A stretch of 64,000 bases of DNA from Salinilacihabitans rarus (GTDB lineage: Archaea; Halobacteriota; Halobacteria; Halobacteriales; Natrialbaceae), in contig NZ_CP100762.1 of the NCBI RefSeq assembly GCF_024296665.1, positions 1,488,001 to 1,552,000 on the forward strand. Reading direction: 5' to 3'. Shown in pieces: positions 45,176 to 54,002 of the stretch. The notes below the pieces were generated by a model, which was not told the DNA's origin, ran no database searches, and worked only from the letters and a program-made list of their open reading frames with translations. Numbering within the stretch: the stretch's first letter is position 1; each line of letters begins with the position of its first letter. A program made the translations under genes and the position numbers.

Positions 45176-47109
45176 CGCCGCTCTCGCGCCGGGAGGTCCT
45201 CGCCGGCCTCGCGGTCGGCGCCGCCGTCGCCTCGGCTCCCGCGGTCGTCGGCGGTACGAGCGACCCGCTCGCCCGGACCGACGACGCCGAGCGGCCGCTC
45301 GCCGACCCGGCCGCGTTCGAGGCGTTCCTCGACGACCTCGTCCGGGCGCAACTGGATGCACACGGGATTCCGGGGGCGACGGTGGCCGTCGTCGACGGCG
45401 AGTCGACGTTCACGAAGGGGTACGGCGTCGCCGACGTCGAGGCGGGAGCGCCCGTCAGCGCGGACAGGACGCTCTTTCGCGTCGGCTCCGTCTCGAAGCT
45501 GTTCGCGTGGACAGCCGTGATGCAGGGCGTCGAACGCGGGGCGCTCGACCTCGACGCGGACGTAAACCGGTACCTCGACGGGCTCGCGATTCCCGAGACG
45601 TACGACGACCCGATCACGCTGGAGCACCTCGCGACGCACGCGGCCGGCTTCGAGGACCGAGTTCGGGGCACCTACGTCACCGACGCCGACGCCGTGCGGC
45701 CGCTGGCGCAAACCCTGGCCGCGGAGCGGCCCGAACGCGTCCGCCCGCCGGGGCAGTTCACCGCGTACTCGAACTTCGGCGCCGCGCTCGCGGCCCACGT
45801 TGCGGCGACGGCGGGTGGGACGTCGTTCGAGCGGCTCGTGGCCGACGAGATATTCGATCCGCTCGCGATGGACCGGAGCACGTTCGCCCAGCCGGTTCCG
45901 GCGGCGCTCCGGGACGACCTCGCGACCGGCTACGCGGTCGAAGACGGCGAGTTCCGGGCGGGGGAGTTCGAGTACGTCGGCCTGCCGCCGACGGGCGCGA
46001 TGAGCGCCACCGCGACCGACGTGGCGTCGTTCCTCCGGGCGCACCTCCGGGGCGGCGCGGTCGACGGGAACCGGATCCTCGACCCGGGGACGATCACCGA
46101 GATGCACCGCCGGCGGTTCGCGAACGACGAGCGGCTCAACGGGATGGCCTTCGGCTTCTACGAGTTGAGCCGCCGCGGCGTCCGCGTGATCGGTCACGAG
46201 GGGGACACGCCGCTGTTTCACAGCCTCCTCTGTCTCCTGCCCGACCGCGACGCCGGCGTCTTCGTCTCGTACAACGCTCCGGGCGGCGTGGCCGCCCGCG
46301 AGGAGTTCCTCGACGCGTTCGTCGACCGGTACTTCGCCGCGGGGGAGCCGCCCGTCTCGGCTCCCGACGGGAGGCCGACGCGCGCGGCCGACGTCGAGGG
46401 GACCTACCGGGCGCTCCGGGTCCCGTACACCACCGCCGAGAAGTTCGTCGGCGTCGCGGAGACGGTGTCGGTCTCGGTCGACGACCGCGGACGGCTGGTG
46501 ACGACGAGCGGCGGCGAGACGCGGCGGTGGGTCGAGGCGGAACCGCTCCTCTTCGCGGAGGTCGGCGGAACCGACCGCCTCGCGTTTCGCGACGGCGGCG
46601 GGGAGATCACCCACCTGTTCCTCGGGAGCCGTCCGGCCTCGGCGTACGAACGGCTCTCGGTGTTGGAGCAGCCCCGGGTCCACGCGGTGCTCCTCGCGCT
46701 CTCGCTGCTGGTCTTCGCGACCGCCCTCGTCGGCTGGCCGGCCGAGGTGGCGTGGCGGCGGTACCGCGGCGCGACGCGCCCCCGGCCCGACGCCCTCCCT
46801 CGACTGCCGCTGCTGGTGGGCGGGACGGCCGCGACGTGTTTCCTCCTGTTCGCCGTCGGCTTCGCCGCCGCCCTCGTGCTCGATCCGTTCGGCTTCCTGT
46901 ACGGGGACCGGTTCGGGTTGCGACTCCTCTCGCTGCTGGCGGCGGTCGGGGCCGTCGCGACCGTCCTCGCGCTGGTCGTCGCCGGCCGCGCCGTCCGCGA
47001 CCGGGCGTGGAGCCGCCGACTGCGAGCCCACTACGCGCTGGTCGCGGTCGCCGGGGTCGTCTTCGCGGCCCTCCTCTGGTACTGGAACTTCCTCCCGTAC
47101 CACACGTAA
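45172..47109 (+). CDS. Tat-exported serine hydrolase (beta-lactamase/PBP class C fold)
   Basis: A 645-residue protein. The N-terminal SRREVLAGLAVGAA is a Tat-like signal. The penicillin-binding-type catalytic domain has S106-x-x-K109 (in GSVSKL), a tyrosine motif Y199-S-N201 and H342-E-G344 in place of KTG, the class C beta-lactamase/esterase pattern. C-terminal to this are a beta-rich domain (about 400-490) and four membrane helices (about 505-640), so the enzyme is tethered on the outer face. Archaea have no peptidoglycan, so the substrate is likely an ester or D-peptide. The start overlaps the CPBP gene's stop (ATGA). Confidence 0.85.
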   Translation: MTPLSRREVLAGLAVGAAVASAPAVVGGTSDPLARTDDAERPLADPAAFEAFLDDLVRAQLDAHGIPGATVAVVDGESTFTKGYGVADVEAGAPVSADRTLFRVGSVSKLFAWTAVMQGVERGALDLDADVNRYLDGLAIPETYDDPITLEHLATHAAGFEDRVRGTYVTDADAVRPLAQTLAAERPERVRPPGQFTAYSNFGAALAAHVAATAGGTSFERLVADEIFDPLAMDRSTFAQPVPAALRDDLATGYAVEDGEFRAGEFEYVGLPPTGAMSATATDVASFLRAHLRGGAVDGNRILDPGTITEMHRRRFANDERLNGMAFGFYELSRRGVRVIGHEGDTPLFHSLLCLLPDRDAGVFVSYNAPGGVAAREEFLDAFVDRYFAAGEPPVSAPDGRPTRAADVEGTYRALRVPYTTAEKFVGVAETVSVSVDDRGRLVTTSGGETRRWVEAEPLLFAEVGGTDRLAFRDGGGEITHLFLGSRPASAYERLSVLEQPRVHAVLLALSLLVFATALVGWPAEVAWRRYRGATRPRPDALPRLPLLVGGTAATCFLLFAVGFAAALVLDPFGFLYGDRFGLRLLSLLAAVGAVATVLALVVAGRAVRDRAWSRRLRAHYALVAVAGVVFAALLWYWNFLPYHT

Positions 47110-47189
47110 ACGCGCACCTCGATGGCTCTCGGTCCCGATTTCCGGGAATAACGGCGAACGGTTATGTCGTCGTCTCGCGTATCGGTATC

Positions 47190-47660
47190 ATGATCACTAC
47201 CCACGAGAGCCGTCCGGCGGCCGCGCGGTCGCCGCCGCTCGCGCTCCGGGCGTACGTCCTCGGCGCGGTCGCACTCGGACTGAGCGCGCTCTACGGCGGT
47301 CTCGCGTTGATGCTCCGCCGCGCGAGCGACCCGCTCGGGATGCCCCTTGAGTGGCTCGACCGGACGCCGTTTCGCGATTACTTCGTGCCCGGACTCACCC
47401 TGTTTACCGTCTTCGGCGTCGGGTCGGCCGCGGTCCTGTTCGGAATCGCCCGCCGGCGGCCGTGGGCGTGGCCCGCCGCCGTCGGCCTCGGTCTCGCACA
47501 GGTGTGCTGGATCGCCGTCGAGGTGACGCTCCTCCGGCTGTTCCAGCCGCTGCACCTGGCCTACGGCGGCCTCGGCGCGGCGCTGGTCGCGCTCGCGACG
47601 CGTCCGTCCGTCCGGGAGTTCCTGACCGACGACGGCGAGGGGGCGGGTCGCCGTGCTTAG
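47190..47660 (+). CDS. small membrane protein
   Basis: A 156-residue protein with four predicted helices (about 22-42, 65-88, 92-115, 118-135) and a short hydrophilic end. The family is unknown to me. An ATG at 47190 follows a TTATG-type box at about 47161. Its stop lies 8 bp inside the next small membrane gene, so the two are translationally linked and may form a complex. Confidence 0.65.
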   Translation: MITTHESRPAAARSPPLALRAYVLGAVALGLSALYGGLALMLRRASDPLGMPLEWLDRTPFRDYFVPGLTLFTVFGVGSAAVLFGIARRRPWAWPAAVGLGLAQVCWIAVEVTLLRLFQPLHLAYGGLGAALVALATRPSVREFLTDDGEGAGRRA

Positions 47661-48042
47661 GCTCCTCTTCGGGGTCTTCCTCGTCCTCCACGGCGTCGTC
47701 CACGTCTGGTACGTGGTGCTGAGTCAGGGGTGGATCGAAGTCGAGGAGGGGATGGGCTGGAACGGCCACTCCTGGCTCCTCTCGTCGCTTCTCCCGGAGG
47801 GGACGATCCTGTCGCTGGCCAGCGTCCTCTACGTCGTCGTCACGCTGGGGTTCGTCCTCGGCGGTCTCGGCTACGTCCTCCGGCAGGGCTGGTGGGGGCC
47901 GGCCGTCGCCGGGGCCGCGCTCCTCTCGACTGTCGTCCTCGTCGCGATGTGGGACGGCAGGTTCGACCTGCTGGTGGAGAAGGGCGTAGTCGGCGTGCTC
48001 ATCAACGCCGTCCTGCTTGCGTCCGTCCTCTCGCTCGAGTAG
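47653..48042 (+). CDS. small membrane protein overlapping the previous gene
   Basis: A 129-residue protein with four helices and a GTG start that overlaps the previous gene by 8 bp. The first helix has HGVVHVWYVVLSQGW, with a His/Trp pair in the membrane, a pattern seen in some haem-related or quinone-related membrane proteins; here it proves nothing. Function unknown. The overlap argues that both genes are real. Confidence 0.65.
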   Translation: MLRLLFGVFLVLHGVVHVWYVVLSQGWIEVEEGMGWNGHSWLLSSLLPEGTILSLASVLYVVVTLGFVLGGLGYVLRQGWWGPAVAGAALLSTVVLVAMWDGRFDLLVEKGVVGVLINAVLLASVLSLE

Positions 48043-48092
48043 GGGCACGCCCGGCGGGCACGTTTTTGTCGTCTCGCGGTGAACGTACGCGC

Positions 48093-48812
48093 ATGAGACA
48101 CCGGGTATTCAACCCCGACGGCGACGCGGAACTCGTCTTCGTGATGGGCTGGGGCAACCGCTGGACCCACGAGAATATCGGCTGGCTGATCGGTCAGCTC
48201 ACCGACGCCGGCTACCGCGTCCACGCGTTCGAGATCCCGACGAACGTCGACGACTTCAAAGCCGACTGGCTGGAGCCGATCGCCGAGTACGTCGTCGACC
48301 TCGATGGCTACCAGTTGCTCGCCCACAGCGCCGGCGCGCTGATCGCGCCGGCGCTAGACGGCGCCGAGAACCACGTCTACCTCAGCCCGTGGTGGGGCTA
48401 CAGCGAGCGCCTGCCGCGGCCCCTCCTCGACCTCGTCGCGGAAATTCCGACGGCGTTCCCGTTCGTCCCGACCGGCGGGATGGACCGGGCGGACCTCGGC
48501 GAACTGGCGACCGACCACCAGCTGGCGACGGGGCCGAAGTGGGTCTCGCCGGCGTTCGTCCGCGAGACGCGCCACGCCCAGCAGGAACTGCTCGCCATCG
48601 ACCACGACGCGGTCGTCTTCTGCTCGCTGCGCGACCCCGTGGTCAGCCTGCGACCGATCGGCGAGCGCGTCCCGCCCGAGCACGTCGTGCTGTACGACGG
48701 CGGCCACGAACTGTTCTCCTCGGCGGTCCGCGAGGAGTACGTCGACCCCCTGCTCGCGGCCCTCGAAGAGGGCGCCGCCGCCGTCGAGGACCGGCCGACG
48801 GTCACCGTCTGA
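48093..48812 (+). CDS. alpha/beta-hydrolase family protein (YdeN/RBBP9-like)
   Basis: A 239-residue protein with the opening LVFVMGWGNRWTHENIGWL (Gly-rich oxyanion loop), LLAHSAGALIAPAL with the H-S-A-G nucleophile, and YDGGHELF (His with a preceding Gly-Gly), a good triad set. It is a cytoplasmic hydrolase of unknown substrate. A GTTTTTG box at about 48062-48068 lies some 25-30 bp before the ATG. It is upstream of ncsA in the same direction, with 54 bp between. Confidence 0.82.
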   Translation: MRHRVFNPDGDAELVFVMGWGNRWTHENIGWLIGQLTDAGYRVHAFEIPTNVDDFKADWLEPIAEYVVDLDGYQLLAHSAGALIAPALDGAENHVYLSPWWGYSERLPRPLLDLVAEIPTAFPFVPTGGMDRADLGELATDHQLATGPKWVSPAFVRETRHAQQELLAIDHDAVVFCSLRDPVVSLRPIGERVPPEHVVLYDGGHELFSSAVREEYVDPLLAALEEGAAAVEDRPTVTV

Positions 48813-48866
48813 CGGCCGCCGGCCGGAGCGAAACCGGTTTCCCCGCGAGGGCGTTACCCCGAATCG

Positions 48867-49829
48867 ATGGAGTGCAACCGGTGTGACGCGGAGGCGGTGA
48901 TGCACGCCGCCTACTCGGGGGCGCACCTCTGTGAGACTCACTTCCGTGAGTCCGTCGAGAAGCGGGTCCGGCGCCGGGTCCGCCGGGACGACCTCGTCCC
49001 CCGGGAGGCGAGCCCCGAGAACCCCCGGACGTGGGTGATCGGCCTCTCGGGCGGCAAGGACAGCGTCGTCCTCACGAAGATCCTCCACGAGACGTTCGCC
49101 GAGGACCCCCGCATCGAACTCGTCGGCCTGACGATCCACGAGGGGATCGCGGGCTACCGCGACGAGAGCCTCGACGCCTGCGTCGACCTCACCGCGGACC
49201 TCGGGATCCGCCACGAGGTCGTCAGCTACGAGGAGGAGTTCGGCGTCCGGATGGACGAGGTCGTCGAGGACGACCCCGAGAACATGGCCGCCTGCGCCTA
49301 CTGCGGGGTCTTCCGCCGGGACGTCCTCTCGCGGTACGCCGAGGAACTCGACGCCGACCTCCTGCTGACGGGCCACAATCTGGACGACGAGGCCCAGACT
49401 GCCCTGATGAACGTCCTCGAGGGCGACGTCTCACAGATCGCCAAGCACTTCGACGCCAGCCTCGGGCCGCTCTCCGAGCGCGAGGAGCAAGCCGAGTTCG
49501 TCCCGCGGGCGAAACCCCTCCGGGACGTCCCCGAGAAGGAGGTCGCCCTCTACGCCCACCTGCGGGAGTTGCCGGCGCACATCGCCGAGTGTCCCCACTC
49601 CAGCGAGGCCTACCGCGGCGAGATCCAGCAGTTGCTGTACGGCCTCGAGGAGAACCACCCCGGCACGCGCCACTCGATCCTCTCGGGGTACGAGGAACTC
49701 GCGAGCATCGTCGCCGAGCGCTACCGCGACGACGGCGACGGCGCCGACCTCCGGGAGTGCGTCGAGTGTGGATCGACGACGACGCGCGAGCGCTGCCGAA
49801 AGTGCTCGCTGCTGGAGGCGCTGGCCTAG
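48867..49829 (+). CDS. ncsA: tRNA 2-thiolation protein NcsA/Ctu1
   Basis: A 320-residue PP-loop protein of the TtcA/Ctu1/NcsA group. Zinc-binding cysteines lie at both ends: CNRCDAEA then HLCETHF at the N-terminus, and CVECGSTTTRERCRKC at the C-terminus. The ATP-binding PP-loop SGGKDSV is intact, and CAYCGVFRRDVL holds the catalytic and Fe-S or zinc cysteines. It thiolates wobble uridine of tRNA-Lys, Glu and Gln with sulfur delivered by SAMP2/UbaA in haloarchaea. In Haloferax volcanii ncsA also neighbours ftsZ2 (HVO_0580/0581), a synteny that supports both calls. Confidence 0.93.
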   Translation: MECNRCDAEAVMHAAYSGAHLCETHFRESVEKRVRRRVRRDDLVPREASPENPRTWVIGLSGGKDSVVLTKILHETFAEDPRIELVGLTIHEGIAGYRDESLDACVDLTADLGIRHEVVSYEEEFGVRMDEVVEDDPENMAACAYCGVFRRDVLSRYAEELDADLLLTGHNLDDEAQTALMNVLEGDVSQIAKHFDASLGPLSEREEQAEFVPRAKPLRDVPEKEVALYAHLRELPAHIAECPHSSEAYRGEIQQLLYGLEENHPGTRHSILSGYEELASIVAERYRDDGDGADLRECVECGSTTTRERCRKCSLLEALA

Positions 49830-49994
49830 GGCGTACTCCGCTGTCGTCCGTTTACGGCGTTTCAGGCCCCACCTCGTGACGGTCGGTGCGGCGTACGACG
49901 CGAAGAGAACGGGACCGACGAGGCGACCGAGCGGGTCGGGTTGGGGGAGACGGGTGCCGGTCGCTTCGTCGCGAATCGCCGCGACGCCGAGCGC

Positions 49995-51170
49995 TTACCG
50001 GATGACGTCCACGCCGTTGTTCTTCTCGAGGCGGTTGCGGCCGCCGTCGCTCTGGGCGCCGACGCTCTCGACGTTCTGGCTGGCGTCGAATTCGCCCTCC
50101 GAGACGCCCTCGATGCTGGCGCGGGACCTGTCGGCCTGCTTCTGGGTCGTCGGGCCGAGCACCTGCGCGCTCTGGACGCCGGTCATGATCGCCATGACGC
50201 GGACCTTCCCCTTGTAGTTCTCCTGGATGCGTGCGCCCCAGATGACGTTCGCCGAGGCGTCGAGGCGTTCGGTGATGTTGTCCGCGATGCCCTCGGCCTC
50301 CTTCAGCGTGAGGTCGGGGCCGCCCGTGATGTGGACGAGGCCGCCCGACGCACCGCGGTAGTCGACGTCGAGCAGCGGGTGGTTCATCGCGTCGTGTACC
50401 ACCTCCTCGGTCTTGTTCTTGTCCTGGGTTTCGCCGACGAGCATCACCGCGACGCCACCCTGATTCATGATCGTGGACATGTCGGCGTAGTCCAGATTGA
50501 TCAGCGAGGGCTGGGTGATCGTCTCGGAGATGCCCTTGACGGTCTCGGCGATGATCTGGTCCATCACCGAGAACGCCTTGCCGATCGGGAGGTTCGGGAC
50601 GTAGTCGAGCAGGCGGTTGTTGTCGAGGACGATGATCGAGTCGGCCTGTTCGCGAAGCTTCTCCAGACCCTCCTCGGCTTTCACCGTCCGCGCGCGCTCG
50701 ACGTTGAACGGCGTCGAGACCATGCCGACGACGATGGCACCCTGCTCTTTGGCGATCTTCGCGGCGATGGGGGCGGCACCGGTGCCGGTGCCACCGCCCA
50801 TCCCCGCGGTCACGAACACGAGGTCCGCATCCCCGAGGACTTCCTTGATCGTGCTCTGGGCCATCTCGGTCGCGCGTTCGCCCATCGACGGATCACCGCC
50901 CGCACCCAGTCCGTTCGTGAGCGACTTGCCGACGAGGATCTTCGTGTCGGCCTCGATCATCTTGAGGTGCTGTTTGTCCGTGTTGATCGCGACCGTGTCG
51001 GCGCCTTCGACGCCGATGTTGTACAGCCGGTTGATGGTGTTGTTGCCCGCGCCGCCACAGCCGATGATGACGATCCGCGGGTCGCCGAACTCGTCGTCGT
51101 CGAACGACGCGTCCATCTCGCGGGACTCCTCCTCGGCGTTGTCGAGGGCGTCCTGAACGATGTCCTGCAT
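49995..51170 (-). CDS. ftsZ2: tubulin-like cell-division GTPase FtsZ2
   Basis: A 391-residue FtsZ with the GTP-binding signature [12 protein letters not shown] (about 125-136), the nucleotide-binding [12 protein letters not shown] at the start of the fold and the T7 catalytic loop [10 protein letters not shown] (about 240). A variable acidic tail of about 45 residues ends the protein. It polymerises at midcell and, in haloarchaea, drives constriction together with FtsZ1. The adjacent RHH gene cdrS, 2 bp upstream, and ncsA identify it as FtsZ2 by synteny with Haloferax and Halobacterium. Its expression there is controlled by CdrS. Confidence 0.95.
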   Translation of the reverse strand: MQDIVQDALDNAEEESREMDASFDDDEFGDPRIVIIGCGGAGNNTINRLYNIGVEGADTVAINTDKQHLKMIEADTKILVGKSLTNGLGAGGDPSMGERATEMAQSTIKEVLGDADLVFVTAGMGGGTGTGAAPIAAKIAKEQGAIVVGMVSTPFNVERARTVKAEEGLEKLREQADSIIVLDNNRLLDYVPNLPIGKAFSVMDQIIAETVKGISETITQPSLINLDYADMSTIMNQGGVAVMLVGETQDKNKTEEVVHDAMNHPLLDVDYRGASGGLVHITGGPDLTLKEAEGIADNITERLDASANVIWGARIQENYKGKVRVMAIMTGVQSAQVLGPTTQKQADRSRASIEGVSEGEFDASQNVESVGAQSDGGRNRLEKNNGVDVIR

Positions 51171-51172
51171 GG

Positions 51173-51358
51173 TTACACCTTCGCCCAGCTGCGCTTGCCG
51201 GTGCTGGCGCTCTCGCGGCGGCCGTCCTGCTGTTCGTTGATCATCTCGCGGACGGCCGACCGGATCGCCTCGCTCCGGTTCGGGAACTCGCCCGTCTCGA
51301 CCAGCTGTTCGACCTCCTCGATCTGCTGTTTCGGAATCCGCAGTGTCACACGCTCCAT
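51173..51358 (-). CDS. cdrS: ribbon-helix-helix regulator CdrS
   Basis: A 61-residue RHH protein: [19 protein letters not shown] begins with the beta-strand, followed by [14 protein letters not shown] in the second helix. It dimerises to bind DNA. CdrS (cell division regulator short) of Halobacterium salinarum regulates ftsZ2 and is co-transcribed with it; here the gap is 2 bp. The ribbon-helix-helix residues T5, R7 and P9 fit DNA contacts. The control region upstream carries GTAAGAC/GTCTTAC half-sites. Confidence 0.92.
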   Translation of the reverse strand: MERVTLRIPKQQIEEVEQLVETGEFPNRSEAIRSAVREMINEQQDGRRESASTGKRSWAKV

Positions 51359-51376
51359 GGTTGTATTCCCCGTGGG

Positions 51377-51548
51377 GTAAGACGGCGCGCGCCCCTGTCA
51401 GACACGCGGTGTCTTACACTCGTTATCGCCCGATGTCGGGCAGTTTTCCGGTGTAACCCGGCCGTGTAAGACAACCGTCTTACGCGACTGTAGCCAACTT
51501 TGTCACGAGTAATAAAACTTCCGGCGAGAACGACGTTCTCTGTCTTAC
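51377..51548. repeat. GTAAGAC/GTCTTAC half-site array in cdrS control region
   Basis: Five copies of a 7-bp element lie in 172 bp: GTAAGAC at 51377-51383, GTCTTAC at 51411-51417, the pair GTAAGAC (51466-51472)-AACC-GTCTTAC (51477-51483), and GTCTTAC at 51542-51548, the last overlapping the cdrL stop codon. The tight pair is an inverted repeat with 4-bp spacing, as expected for an RHH dimer or tetramer site. It sits about 25-35 bp downstream of the TTTTATTA box, at the likely transcript start of cdrS-ftsZ2. Confidence 0.7.
51507..51524 (-). promoter_or_regulatory. probable cdrS-ftsZ2 promoter (TATA box)
   Basis: On the minus strand AAGTTTTATTACTCG contains a TATA-like TTTTATTA (+ strand AGTAATAAAACTT). 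Transcription would start about 25-30 bp further left, at the inverted repeat near 51480, giving a leader of about 120 nt before cdrS. A shorter, leaderless start closer to 51358 cannot be ruled out. Confidence 0.5.
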
Positions 51549-52147
51549 GACGGTTCCGGCCGGTTCGAGTCGAGAACGTCCGCTGCGGGCGTCCTGCGGC
51601 CACAGCCTGGGCAGAACGACCAGTCAGAGCGGATCTCGTCGCCGCACTCGCAGAAGAGCCGCCGCGAGGCCTTCTCGCCGCAGTTCGGGCAGTATACGTG
51701 GTCGTCGTCGACGCGTTCGCCGCACTGTTTACACTGTCGTCCTCCCTCGTTCGGCGCTCTCGCGGTCGATTCCGGGGCGGAACGGCCCGCCGTCCGCTCG
51801 GCGCGGTCGGCGCGTGTCTTACGCTGGCGGTCGTCGACGCCGTCGAGGGCGACGGTCACGTTGACCTCCCCCCGGTCCCCGCGGCGCTCGGCGAGTCGCG
51901 ACTCCAGCAGCGCGTCGACGCGCTCGCGGAGCAACTCGTCGATGCTCTCCACGAGCGCGTCGGTCGACGACTCGGCGGCCCCGGACTCGGCGGCCGTCTC
52001 ACGCGCGCCTCGGCGGCGCGCGCTGGCGCCGTCGGACACGTCGAGGTACGCGCGCAGCGCCTCGCGCATGACCTCGCTCTTCGAGGCGTCGAAGGCCTCG
52101 AGTTCGTCCACGAGGTCGTCGTCCGCGCGAAACGTGATCTTTCCCAT
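51545..52147 (-). CDS. cdrL: ribbon-helix-helix/zinc-ribbon regulator CdrL
   Basis: A 200-residue protein: an N-terminal RHH domain (MGKITFRADDDLVDELEAF, then SKSEVMREALRAYL), a charged middle region with Ser and Arg, and two C-terminal zinc-ribbon-like modules, CKQCGERVDDDHVYCPNCG and CECGDEIRSDWSFCPGCG. It corresponds to CdrL, which in Halobacterium regulates the cdrS-ftsZ2 operon and its own gene. The ATG at 52147 is chosen because the RHH strand starts there, although the frame is open to 52183. A TGATATGG element about 30 bp upstream could be its TATA box. Confidence 0.9.
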   Translation of the reverse strand: MGKITFRADDDLVDELEAFDASKSEVMREALRAYLDVSDGASARRRGARETAAESGAAESSTDALVESIDELLRERVDALLESRLAERRGDRGEVNVTVALDGVDDRQRKTRADRAERTAGRSAPESTARAPNEGGRQCKQCGERVDDDHVYCPNCGEKASRRLFCECGDEIRSDWSFCPGCGRRTPAADVLDSNRPEPS

Positions 52148-52272
52148 GACGGATACCGTGTCTTTCACACCCAACCATATCAATCATTCTCCCGCGTCCG
52201 ACAGTCGTCACACGCGAACCGTCGAACGGAATAATAACCCTTATGTCTCCCTCGTCTGCTACGTAGGAGTGA

Positions 52273-52346
52273 CCGCCCTTAGCTCAGACTGGTAGAGCAG
52301 CCGACTGTAGATCGGCTTGCCCCCCGTTCAAATCGGGGAGGGCGGA
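52273..52346 (+). tRNA. tRNA-Tyr (anticodon GTA)
   Basis: A complete cloverleaf. The acceptor stem CCGCCCT pairs with AGGGCGG, the D-arm is GCTC...GAGC, the anticodon arm is GCCGA-CTGTAGA-TCGGC with GTA at 52307-52309, and the T-arm is CCCCG-TTCAAAT-CGGGG, followed by discriminator A at 52346. No intron is present and CCA is not encoded. It lies upstream of cdrL on the opposite strand. A TAATAACC box (about 52231-52238) lies 35-42 bp upstream. Confidence 0.96.
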
Positions 52347-52474
52347 CTCCGCGACCAACCCCGTGAGCGGAAAGCAGGTCCTGCCGAGCCGGTTCGAACG
52401 CGGAAGTCACACGCCCACGCAGCCGAGCGACCGCCCCGGGCCGCTGTCCCCACGTGGCATCCGAATAGGGGCCG

Positions 52475-53011
52475 CTATCGCTCACGTCCGGGCCGTGGGA
52501 CGTAGAACGGCGTCCGCTCCCGGTACTCCCGATAGGCCCCGCCGAAGCGGTCTTCGAGCTCCCGTTCCTCGACGCGCTTGATATACGCTACCTGAGAAGC
52601 CGTGAAGAGGCCGGTCAGACACACCGCCGAGGGCGAACCGGCCCGGAGGCTCACGCCCAGGTAGTAGAGGGTCGTCCCGAACGACATCGGGTTCCGCGAG
52701 TAGCGGTACGGCCCGTCAGCGACTAGCTCCTGTGTCGGTATCCTGGGGACCGGCGTCCCCTCGCCGCGGACGAACTGGACCGCGATGGACCACGTCGCGA
52801 ACGTCAACCCGAGGGCGGCGACCGGCGAGCCGAGGGCTCCGACCGGCCCGCGGTCGAATCGGGGGAGTCCGAGCGCCTCGTCGGCGCGTCGCCCGCCGGT
52901 AACGAGAGCCACGGGGACGGCGAGCGCGAAGAAGAGCGTCTGGGGAACCAGCGCGAAGAGCCGAACCGCCGCCGTGTACTCCTGGTCGGCCCACCGGTCG
53001 AACGGCTCCAT
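52475..53011 (-). CDS. ICMT/PEMT-like membrane methyltransferase
   Basis: A 178-residue membrane protein. Helices lie at about 15-40, 60-80 and 105-130. The C-terminal core has VADGPYRYSRNPMSFGT (RxxxHP/RNP type signature), VEERELEDRFGGAYREYRERTP and a closing FYVPR motif, typical of the isoprenylcysteine carboxyl methyltransferase and phospholipid methyltransferase superfamily. It probably methylates a lipid or prenylated substrate in the membrane using SAM. The ATG at 53011 is chosen because MEPFDRW begins a hydrophilic N-terminus before the first helix. Confidence 0.82.
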   Translation of the reverse strand: MEPFDRWADQEYTAAVRLFALVPQTLFFALAVPVALVTGGRRADEALGLPRFDRGPVGALGSPVAALGLTFATWSIAVQFVRGEGTPVPRIPTQELVADGPYRYSRNPMSFGTTLYYLGVSLRAGSPSAVCLTGLFTASQVAYIKRVEERELEDRFGGAYREYRERTPFYVPRPGRER

Positions 53012-53103
53012 GTGGGCGGCTACGTCGGCCCCGGTAATAGCTCCTGCAGGGTGACGGCGGCCGGCCGCGCCCGACAACGACGGCTCCGTCCGCGACGAGC
53101 AGT

Positions 53104-53508
53104 TCACAGGGGAACGTACCGACGGCGGCGGTAGAGGTAGTACGCGATGGCGGGAACCGACACCGCGTAGAGGAACGGAAGGTCCGCCCCGGCGGCGACG
53201 TAAACGACCCCGACGCCGCCCGCCAGAAACCGACTCGGCGCGTCCCGCTCGTGTCGGGCGATCGCCCGGGCGTCGAGGTACAGCGACGCGGCGACGGCCG
53301 CCGACAGAACGACCGCGGACCACGAACCGAGTACGATCAGCGCGAAGGCGACGATGCCGACGAGGACGCCCCCCTCCGATCCCGTGGTCGAGGTGAAATC
53401 GACCGAGGCGAACGTCGTCAGGCCGGCGCTGGCGACGAGTTGCAAAAGCGGCGGGAGAGGAAAGAGGGCGACGCCGTACCGCCAGCGGGGATCGGACGAT
53501 TCTGGCAC
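53104..53508 (-). CDS. small membrane protein
   Basis: A 134-residue protein with about four predicted helices (about 12-32, 48-68, 70-85, 100-125) and a positively charged C-terminus (YRRRRY). No recognisable family. It precedes the ICMT-like gene on the same strand with about 90 bp between, so the two may be co-transcribed. Confidence 0.6.
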   Translation of the reverse strand: MPESSDPRWRYGVALFPLPPLLQLVASAGLTTFASVDFTSTTGSEGGVLVGIVAFALIVLGSWSAVVLSAAVAASLYLDARAIARHERDAPSRFLAGGVGVVYVAAGADLPFLYAVSVPAIAYYLYRRRRYVPL

Positions 53509-53687
53509 GGCCCGACGTTCACAACCGGTAGTGATAAGCGTTCGTTACCACGTCGCCGGCTGGCGTGTCCCGCCGACACGAGACGACGTTTCGGGCGGCC
53601 GGTCTTCCGAGCGACGGCCACGCCCTCCCGACGCGTACTTACGTACTGTCGTATCGCATTCGGAAACTACTTCGTCTCGAACGATAT

Positions 53688-54002
53688 ATGATCTGTCGTA
53701 TGCCGTTGAAATTACCGCCGGGGAAAGTGATTGATCCGGAACAGCGGGTCGGAATTACGCCGGACGGGGACCGCTTTCACGCCATGCGAACGGCCGACGT
53801 CTCGTACTGTGGCATCCCGCACGAGGCGGATCGGGGGAGTCGCCGCGGCCGCGAGCGGGTGATCCACGACGTGGTCCCCCTGATCCGCCTGTTCGGGAGC
53901 CACCGGTGGGACTGCGAGCGCTGTCGGGAACGGGACGGCTTTCGGATCGTCGACGCGGACGCGGTCGACTACGATCGGATCTTCGACGAGTACGACCTCT
54001 GA
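53688..54002 (+). CDS. hypothetical small protein with CxxC
   Basis: A 104-residue protein with a hydrophilic N-terminus (LPPGKVIDPEQRVGITPDGDRFH) and a CERC pair near residue 78 that could bind zinc or form a disulfide. Acidic and soluble; I do not recognise the family. The ATG at 53688 or the ATG at 53700 may be the start; an ATATATG box overlaps the first. No operon partner. Confidence 0.55.
   Translation: MICRMPLKLPPGKVIDPEQRVGITPDGDRFHAMRTADVSYCGIPHEADRGSRRGRERVIHDVVPLIRLFGSHRWDCERCRERDGFRIVDADAVDYDRIFDEYDL

Noticed and set aside
44905-47103. A 732-codon open frame on the minus strand
   Set aside because: Antisense to the serine hydrolase; no domain and the wrong composition for a haloarchaeal protein.
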